From: Zygnema cylindricum
Taxonomy: Eukaryota > Streptophyta > Zygnematophyceae > Zygnematales > Zygnemataceae
Length of the DNA stretch: 21,606 nucleotides
NCBI GenBank assembly: GCA_037447655.1
Contig: JBBHKE010002332.1
Location: 81,146 to 102,751, forward strand
Reading direction: 5' to 3'
Shown: positions 16,601 to 21,606 of the stretch, one piece after another
How positions within the stretch are numbered: position 1 is the first letter of the stretch
Layout: every line of letters starts with the position of its first letter
Position numbers and translations under genes: made by a program
The notes under the pieces: generated by a model
The model's input: the letters and a program-made list of their open reading frames with translations, nothing else
Database searches by the model: none
Told to the model about the DNA's origin: nothing

Positions 16601-18794
16601 GCTGCTCGCCATGACGGTGCTCGCGCTGTACCCGGTCTGCCGCCTCTTCACCGGATACTACGCGCGGGCCATCGCCGCAGGCATCTTCATGGCCAGCCGA
16701 GGGTATGGCTACCCGTCCGTACAGTGTCGTACTTACGGCTGTCCTTCCGTACACCTTTGTATTTATGTCTATCCTACCCATAGTTGTTCAAATCGCGCGA
16801 TTTTTTTCCTTTTTTCTGATTGAAACGTATAATTCGTGACTTTTGAAAAAATCGTAAAAAAACGAGTACTATAAACTGAAACTGCAAATTTACGGAAACC
16901 TGTAAACAAGTTACTGTAACTGTACATTTTTTTACGGATGTGTACGGAATAAAAAGGGAAATATGAGTCGTACTTACTGGTACTTTCTGTTCAGTGAACT
17001 GAACAGGAATACCACGGAAGTTGTACGTTATATAATCGAAAATGTGTACGGACATTTTCGAAAAGAGACGTTCACAATAACGTCACAATAATTTCGCGCG
17101 TTCAGTTTGAAATTTGTACGGGCGTCTTCTTCAATTTTTTTTGAAAGAAGACGCCATGGAACATTGAAAACGAAACCGCGAGGAAGCCGCTTCCCCATAT
17201 CCTACCCTCCTCCCTCCCTCTTGGTTGCACTATCTGCGAGATAGAGAAAGAAGGCAGACAGAAGGCGGCCATGTCTGTCTGTTAGATAGGCTCGGACAGA
17301 CGAAATTTCACAAAATTTTACCTTTGTGGCATTCGAACCCGGGTATGTCAAATGCGTAGCGTACCCTAATGTGAACGACTGGACTATCAGTTGGTCCGAT
17401 ACCAATAAATAGTGTGATAAAAATATAAAAGTTTATTGTTTTACCGCTCATTTAACGGGAAAAACTTGCAAACTTCGTTAAATGTAATAGTTTTTTGCTT
17501 TTTTATGTACGGAATAGTACGGAAAGAAATTAGTTAACGATTTTTTGCGATTTGATCAAAAGGTTCAATGCGTTTGTTACGTATAATTAGTCGTGTACGG
17601 TACGTTCGCACTAATCGCCGTGAACAACTATGATCCTACTATAGAGCATGCATGTGTACTTATGTGATTACGTCGATGCCGCCATACATCATTAACTTTC
17701 TGTTCATCCTTCCGTACATCACTATATTCACCTTTAACCTCCCATACATCATTATATTCACGTCTATTCTCACATACATCACTAAATTTGTGTTTATCCT
17801 CCCATAAAATCATAAAATCTGTGTCCATTCTCCCATACATCATTAACTTTCTACTGGCAGTGTGTGTAAAAATTGTGAAAGGAACATTGTAGTGTTAATC
17901 ATTAGGCTCTAAATAAATGTGCGTAAATTCAGTGCGGAATAGGCAAACCGTGCGCAAATATCTTATAGTGAAAATTAAGTACGTTTGATTGGTGCGAAAC
18001 CGCACCTATTGTTTATAAAATCGAAAGTTTCCGCATAATTTGCGGCCTACGTAGTGAATTTTCCCCTCGTTTTTTCAATAGGAAGTCAGATATGTTCTCA
18101 TATCCATTGTAAGGACCTGTAATAGTGTTCCTTGTAATAAGACTACATAACCGTTGATCCAGGAATGAAAAAAAAAATAAAAATCTATGGACGACATAGT
18201 GACATAGTGAAACAAAAATAGCATTTTTATGTAATGATTGTCGCTATTGACATGCTAACATGTGCCAATTTGTTAAATTGCTTTCAACATGCATCACTAT
18301 AATCTATAATTATCCTCTATCATACTTCCTACCAATCAATCTCCACAAAATTCCAAAAGCTAATACGATACTCTACCAATATCAAACTCTTTTGACATAC
18401 TGCTTATATTCAAAATCTGTACCCATCAACAAGTACTATTAACCTTCGCAATAAATTCACGTCTGTACTATTTTTTTGTTATATTCGCAGCATTAGCGTC
18501 ACGACATCCTACACGACATACCTTATCCTGATCGCAAATAGTGTGCGATTCCCGAAATACCTTGGGTCGGTAAATGGGATATCCCAAGCCGTACAAATGC
18601 TTCTTATGGCTTGTGCTCCAGCAGCTGGGTCAAGTATTTATGCTTGGAGTATTACAGGAATCCATGGCTTCCCTCTCGATTTCCATCTCTATTGGATACT
18701 GCTAGGAGTTCTTTGCCTCCTCATGTTGTCTATGTCTTACTTGCTTCCTTCTTCCATCAACCGTCGGAAATTTACAATCGACCAAAAAGAATAG
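10601..18794 (+). CDS. Major facilitator superfamily transporter, ZIFL-like, ten exons
   Basis: Predicted 547-aa, 12-TM plasma- or vacuolar-membrane carrier of the MFS (drug:H+ antiporter type, closest in layout to plant ZINC INDUCED FACILITATOR-LIKE proteins). Exons: 10601-10848, 11232-11297, 11614-11775, 12423-12464, 12726-12769, 13254-13703, 14336-14391, 14662-14760, 16530-16702, 18491-18794. All have GT/AG borders and compatible phases, summing to 1644 nt with a TAG stop. Features: hydrophilic N terminus (1-41); TM1 about 43-68; TM2 84-104; loop 2-3 motif A LLSDRIGRKPVL (106-117); TM4 with RFCNGFFGG; GPAIGGFF in TM5; PETLG after TM6; a charged central loop of about 110 residues; TM7-12 from about 338; LGSVNGISQ before TM11. 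An in-frame TAA lies six bases before the ATG. Exon 8 has a second identical copy (15955-16053) that would add 33 residues in frame. Exon 9's acceptor is the least certain (16530 or 16542). Substrate unknown. Confidence 0.88.
10908..11161. repeat. Diverged direct repeat inside transporter intron 1
   Basis: 'aattcctctccagtcattca...gacaaaatgaggtcatg' (10908-10952) and 'aattcttcctctattagtcc...tacaaaatggggattatg' (11113-11161) align with several substitutions and small indels. This points to an old internal duplication of about 205 bp within the 383-nt intron. Confidence 0.55.
11909..11967 (+). pseudogene. Decayed copy A of the exon 3 tail, inside intron 3
   Basis: The sequence around 'gtgtgggaaaaacgtacgga' repeats the end of exon 3 and its splice donor (about 11719-11785), including the aatgg..tt(c/t)ttt stretch before it. 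It can be read as NGFLEESIVWEKRT against NGFFGGLYPVGKT. Surrounding T-rich filler separates it from the real exon by about 190 bp. The GTACGG donor is kept, so cryptic splicing is conceivable. Confidence 0.75.
12004..12072 (+). pseudogene. Decayed copy B of the exon 3 tail, inside intron 3
   Basis: 'attctgattctgtagagatt...gactctacagtattctatggaaaaagcaagagggattttt' aligns with the exon 3 tail 'ttccgattctgtaatggatt...gactctatcctgtgggaaaaacgtacggattttt'. It is more diverged than copy A, has small indels and has lost the donor GT. Confidence 0.6.
12223..12400. repeat. Tandem ~86-bp duplication in intron 3
   Basis: Units start at 12223 and 12309 with 'aaaagg(t/g)gtttgagatgaa' followed by 'gatgaattaga(t/g)ataa' and later a 'gggtacaaa' block. 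They are moderately diverged. The second unit ends about 25 bases before the exon 4 acceptor. Confidence 0.8.
12466..12640. repeat. G-rich purine tract in intron 4
   Basis: Begins at the intron 4 donor (GTAAGT at 12465). Runs of four or more G are dense, especially 12578-12622. The plus (coding) strand therefore has strong G-quadruplex potential in the pre-mRNA. It is opposite in strand bias to the CT-rich tracts of introns 5 and 8. Confidence 0.8.
12790..12890. repeat. TTA/TTG trinucleotide-like tract in intron 5
   Basis: Imperfect array of ttatta, ttgttc, ttgtta and ttgttg words just after the exon 5 donor. Confidence 0.75.
13040..13252. repeat. CT-rich tract ending at the exon 6 acceptor
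   Basis: About 210 bases of almost pure pyrimidine leading into the cag acceptor at 13251-13253. It acts as a very long polypyrimidine tract for exon 6. A plus-strand frame stays open through it into exon 6, but that is a composition effect. Confidence 0.85.
13797..14008. mobile_element. MITE-like inverted-repeat element in intron 6
   Basis: The left arm (about 13797-13865) and the reverse complement of the right arm (about 13934-14008) share 'gcttaaaacatcttttctcc' exactly, and about 65 bases in all with a few mismatches (tgtatggctattagcgtta against tgtatcgctataagtgtta at the ends). A 9-bp repeat 'tgtacttct' occurs at 13751-13759 and directly after the right arm (14009-14017), so an element of 13760-14008 with a 9-bp target duplication (Mutator-like length) is possible. 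The left end would then carry 37 extra bases, so the borders are uncertain. No coding capacity. Confidence 0.7.
14392..14896. repeat. Direct duplication copy 1: intron 7, exon 8, start of CT tract
   Basis: Nearly identical to 15683-16183 (offset 1291-1293). The visible differences are a T-run of 8 against 10 before the exon and an extra ctccct at the end. The copy starts at the GT donor right after exon 7 and ends within CT repeats. It contains exon 8 (14662-14760) with its tttgcag acceptor and gtaacc donor. Confidence 0.93.
14902..15215 (-). pseudogene. COG7: Stranded internal exon of COG7 (conserved oligomeric Golgi complex subunit 7)
   Basis: The minus strand encodes 104 uninterrupted codons with the segments LGTLITLHTMTGAFARNIQH, KQRYGELEKAQL and LDLRGAVQKGFGARGLELSE followed by TVRRME. 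These match the middle of plant-type COG7, a subunit of the COG tether needed for retrograde vesicle traffic within the Golgi. The exon starts after a caacag acceptor (15218-15216, two-base overhang) and ends in phase 0 before a GTGGGT donor. Codon pattern and splice sites look intact. The rest of COG7 (a protein of about 800 aa) is not in the window: neither the preceding nor the following exon is seen. It lies antisense within transporter intron 8, between the two direct duplications. It is either a captured gene fragment or the mark of an assembly join. Confidence 0.82.
15152..15500. repeat. ~146-bp tandem repeats holding the 5' part of the COG7 exon and its intron
   Basis: 'acgagtggtc(g/t)gagagg', 'gccattatcacttcctgttg' and 'tatggggaaaa' occur in register at about 15171-15230 and 15317-15376. 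A third partial copy is at about 15441-15500 (cttccggttagttatagtgaaaacacgg). The second copy repeats the acceptor and about 18 codons of the COG7 exon (SDNGTTSISSQTTRLGTLIA) at 15305-15361, minus strand. Confidence 0.8.
15501..15682. other. Filler between the COG7 repeats and duplication copy 2
   Basis: No gene recognised. Contains a short 'gggacgagggataagaggga' repeat (about 15573-15605) and runs straight into the second duplication at 15683, preceded by gagagaga. Confidence 0.4.
15683..16183. repeat. Direct duplication copy 2: intron 7 sequence, exon 8, start of CT tract
   Basis: Second copy of 14392-14896. On its left it is preceded by gagagaga, not by exon 7. On its right it continues into the long CT tract that leads to exon 9, so its right border looks like the original gene and its left border is the novel junction. 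Confidence 0.93.
15955..16053 (+). other. Second, identical copy of transporter exon 8
   Basis: The 99-nt exon (33 codons, VFALWGLTDWDLGGLG to AAAGPLL) is repeated without a visible base change, with its acceptor and donor. Both borders are phase 0. Using either copy gives the same 547-aa protein; including both keeps the frame but repeats the end of TM7 and most of TM8, which would probably disturb the fold. Confidence 0.9.
16065..16442. repeat. Long CT-rich tract in transporter intron 8
   Basis: Runs of ctctccct and tctcttcccc units. Its first part is shared with duplication copy 1 (14765-14896). Open frames on either strand here (Ser/Leu/Pro, or Glu/Arg/Gly) are composition artefacts. Confidence 0.9.
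17121..17155. repeat. Hairpin with 11-bp arms in intron 9
   Basis: ggcgtcttctt (17121-17131) and aagaagacgcc (17145-17155) are perfect complements around a T-rich loop. Confidence 0.85.
17326..17398 (-). other. Possible tRNA-like/SINE head, degenerate
   Basis: On the minus strand 'tagtccagtcgttcac' resembles a pol III A box and 'gggttcgaatgcc' a B box, about 47 bases apart, close to tRNA spacing. The T stem and acceptor stem do not pair properly, so this is not a functional tRNA gene. A tRNA-derived SINE fragment is possible. It lies in transporter intron 9. Confidence 0.35.
17683..17861. repeat. 30-bp minisatellite, six copies, in intron 9
   Basis: Units starting catacatca (17683, 17713, 17743, 17773, 17803, about 17834) have a nearly constant 30-bp period and a c(t)cc end. 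Because 30 is a multiple of three, a minus-strand frame stays open with a ten-residue repeat around NDVWE; no protein is claimed. Confidence 0.9.
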
Positions 18795-19507
18795 AGTTTT
18801 TAATGTATATGTAACTTACCGTGTTTCTTTGTAGAAACAATCGAAGCAACTTTCAAATTGTACAGTTTTTAATCTAGAGGTTGTTAGGATAAATTGTGAA
18901 AAGGCTGTAGATAAAAGCTGCAAGATAAAAGTAGCCTTAATGTAAATTTTGTCTTTAGTTTGCTTACAAGAAAGAGATCAATTTTGCATTTAGTATTGTT
19001 CATAAATGGTTTAGTTTAAGTTACCACAGTTGCGTTCTTGGTCTATTTTAAACGAGAAACCACAAAGTAGTTTGTTAGATTTTTTGCTAAGGTTAACAGC
19101 CTTGTGTCATAATTTTTGCTAAGCATCGAGAGGATGTTGTGATGGTTCCACGCCAAAAACCTAAACAACAATAAAAAAAAATCTTATCTTCAAAATTTTC
19201 CATCATCTAATTCACATGGCTACCAAGCCTTACTTTGCGTTTCAAATGTGGGTTTGGCATCCGACACATTGTTATTTGATTTTGGTACATTAACATTTCT
19301 GCATTTGTAACACCAGAATTAGAAGCAGAACTGTTATCTTTTTGTCCTGTTTTAGTAATTGCCTTTCCGCCTTTGTGGATTTCATGACCAGGCTCACAGT
19401 ATTGCCAACAAATCTATTCCTATTGCGAAATAATGTTGGTGTTTAATGATGTGTATTGAACGGTATCCGCCTGAATTGTTTTTTGCACATCAAGGCACCT
19501 CTCAATT

Positions 19508-19565
19508 CGTATGTATATATGTATATATATATACATACATATATATATGTGTGTATACGTATATA
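19508..19565. repeat. TA/TATG palindromic microsatellite
   Basis: 'atgtatatatgtatatatat' followed by 'atacatacatatatatatgt' forms an AT-rich self-complementary tract able to make a cruciform. Confidence 0.85.
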
Positions 19566-19916
19566 AATGTAAACATTAGGTTAGTCACGTGCAATGGAAT
19601 AGTTATTTTTTCATTTATAGGTTATTTGACCTAAAAACGTTTGATCCTACTGCTGAATATGTGAAACCGTATAGGTGTATTTCGTCAAATATTGCCTGGA
19701 CCGGGATTTTTTTTTAACGAAATAAGTTGGTAAGACAATCTAAAACGTAACTCATGGATGTTTCTCCCACTGTAAAATTGATCAGACACAATGATTACTT
19801 GCAACAATAATGATTGTGTTTAACGAGTACTGGATAATAGGTGGAAACAAATTATATTATGTGTAATATTGACTAACAACACGAGAAAAACACCTTGATC
19901 TTGCCTTCTGCCTGTC

Positions 19917-20030
19917 TTCTGCCCCAGTGTACTGCTTATGTGGTTAAAATATTTGTCACAAGTACAAGAAAAGTTCTGTCCCAGTGTACTGTTTATGTGT
20001 TTAAAATACATGTCAAAAGTATAAGAAAAG
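19917..20030. repeat. 57-bp tandem duplication
   Basis: Copies 19917-19973 and 19974-20030 share 'cccagtgtactg(c/t)ttatgt', 'ttaaaata' and 'agaaaagt', with about seven differences. It lies in the intergenic region. Confidence 0.88.
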
Positions 20031-20656
20031 TACAGGCTGTGCTAAAACTCAAGGGTTCCTTCTTTGAACCTCTAATCTATACCTCGTCATTGAACTGATT
20101 TAATGCTCTTTAATGGGCGTTAAATGGGATCAAAGAATGGGAAGACAAAAAAAAAAATGACAAAAAAAAGGGAGAAAGCAAGAGATTCACCACCATCAAT
20201 AAATTTGATTTATATACAATTTGAAAAGAGTTACATGAATAAACAAAAAGCCTTACTGTACAAGGTAGGTTTCCGAATTGCCGAGCATAAATCCGGCAAA
20301 TCTAATTCCTGTAAACCTATATCCTTAGGTTTGATCCCATTATCAAACCTAGCAATGAAACCTTCCAACACAAAATAACATTAAGATCTCTAAGCCAAAC
20401 TAGCAAGTTTGGTTCCAACCGTGGTTAAGAGGCAACTTGCCCTTTACTTTTCACTTTAACCCCCGTGAACCGACTCCCTATCAAATCTTAAGACATGCAT
20501 CGACATGGAACGTCGAGCGACGCAAAAAACGCGATGCAGGATCCCAAAACTTTCTGGAGAGACATTAATTCACTTCAAAAAACCTTCTCAAAACCCCTTT
20601 ACCTTCACCACCTCCTGTAGCGAACCAAGCTTGTTTTCATCTTAAAAATAAATTAG

Positions 20657-21508
20657 TTAGTCAATTTCCATCGGTTGGGGACCCAAATAGGTCGCCAGTG
20701 ACGGCAATGATGGCGACCAATCCATGGTCGACCGGAAAGCCTGCAACAAGAAAAAAAAAAGAAACTCGATCAATAAAGAGACAAAATTTTGACACACAGG
20801 AAAACATAATACACAGAAAACAGTTATACAACTGTTCTTTTTAAAAAAAAATCCACTTACACTTAAAGTACGCGCTCTTTCGATTGCGATTCTCCTTTTC
20901 GTATCATTCTTAGTCACTCTTTTCAAATTTTCTGCCCTCAATTTCGAGGCTTCCGATTTCGGACCTGCAGCCAGGAAGTTAAGAAAACTGTTTACATTGT
21001 AAAAGGAAACAGGCAGCCACAAGCAAAAAACAGTAATCATGCAAGAGGCGACAGGCAAGAGGCCTTCGTCATTTACCTTTCCGGTGTCGAATTCGGTTGG
21101 TCGCATCGGTCAACGGCGGATCGACGTCCATATCGGTGGCATAATTCATGGTCGCCATCCGTGATCTCTGCACAAAAACAAACATTTACAGAAATTAAAA
21201 TTCACATTAGTAGAAATTGACAAACACGTTTACATAAATTGAAAATTAAAGTTAGCATCTAAGAACATCTAAGATTACAAACGCTCCAATTTTTTTCAAT
21301 GTCGACTATTTCGACCAAGTAGAGCGATCAGGCTGCCTTTAACAAAGATCAAGTCGGCTCTTTTACGTTAAAATTTCAGCAGAAATATTTTTTCCTGGAC
21401 CGTAATGTTTACAAGACTGGGGACATACCTGCAATATGGCGAATCGCTGCTTCTGAGCCAAAGACTCAGAAACCCTTGTTTTCCACTTCAAGGTTTTCTG
21501 TTTAAAAC
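20657..21508 (-). CDS. 3' part of an unrecognised multi-exon gene (runs off right edge)
   Basis: Four exons on the minus strand have GT/AG borders and compatible phases: 21508-21429, 21167-21077, 20964-20861 and 20740-20657 (TAA stop). Together they encode at least 118 C-terminal residues. The donors are GTATGT, GTAAAT and GTAAGT; the acceptors are tttgcag, tgtgcag, ctgcag and ttgcag. The product is basic and probably helical in the middle (SLAQKQRFAILQ; KSEASKLRAENLKRV; TKRRIAIERARTL), with an acidic patch ATDMDVDPP and a tail TYLGPQPMEID. No domain family is recognised. If the ATG in exon 21167-21077 were the start, the protein would be only 89 residues, but the in-frame upstream exon argues for a longer one. 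Antisense to, and convergent with, the transporter. Confidence 0.7.
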
Positions 21509-21606
21509 CTGCAAAGAAACAGTAAACAGTAAAGGTCAGATGAGATCAGTTCAGACAGTTCAGAAACACTTCTGCTACTTTCTGCCTTCCTGCCCTCCTG
21601 TGGGAG

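Larger units (their letters stand above)
18795..20656. other. Intergenic region between two convergent genes
   Basis: Lies 3' of the transporter (plus strand) and 3' of the minus-strand gene at the right edge, so it should hold both 3' UTRs. AT-rich; possible poly(A) hexamer-like sequence 'aataaa' at 19169-19174. Apart from the two repeats listed separately, no gene, RNA or element was recognised. Confidence 0.5.

Noticed and set aside
15973-16651. Glu/Arg/Gly-rich minus-strand frames
   Set aside because: They read the CT tract backwards and overlap exons 8b and 9 of the transporter.
17326-17398. Functional tRNA gene
   Set aside because: Acceptor and T stems do not pair; at best a degenerate tRNA-like sequence.
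20124-20378. 84-aa plus-strand open frame
   Set aside because: Starts in poly-Lys from an A-rich run; no domain or splice evidence.

Overview
This window is nuclear DNA of an intron-rich eukaryote. Coding segments are short and divided by GT/AG introns, much of the rest is simple-sequence and tandem-repeat DNA, and there are eukaryotic cut-and-paste transposons. A COG7 exon that closely resembles land-plant COG7, and a ZIFL-like transporter, suggest the green/streptophyte lineage (a charophyte-type or other large-genome alga is plausible). This is inference only; no rRNA or organelle marker is present.

Layout. 1-1386: pyrimidine-rich DNA, then three 127-bp tandem repeats that carry a gcgacga/tcgtcgct motif. 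1387-7421 (minus strand): a decayed DDE_1 (pogo/Tigger-like) transposase. Its N-terminal exon lies at 7025-7421 and the rest at 1387-3329. Between them are a decayed acidic open frame of unknown function (3768-5438), more repeats with the same motif, and a long purine tract. 7422-10600: gene-poor DNA with an 877-bp non-autonomous hAT-type element (8205-9081, terminal inverted repeats plus an 8-bp target duplication) and a 500-bp GA tract. 10601-18794 (plus strand): a complete ten-exon, 12-TM major facilitator gene predicted to encode 547 aa. 18795-20656: non-coding. 20657-21508 (minus strand): the last four exons of an unrecognised gene that runs off the right edge.

The most striking part is inside the transporter gene. 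Intron 7, exon 8 and the start of the following CT tract are duplicated almost perfectly (14392-14896 and 15683-16183). Between the two copies, in antisense, is an intact exon of COG7, a Golgi-tethering subunit, with both splice sites, plus tandem partial copies of its 5' end. Intron 3 carries two decayed copies of the exon 3 tail, and intron 6 carries a MITE-like inverted repeat. The locus is either a hot spot for local duplication and exon capture at pyrimidine tracts, or it contains an assembly join. Long-read or PCR data would decide.
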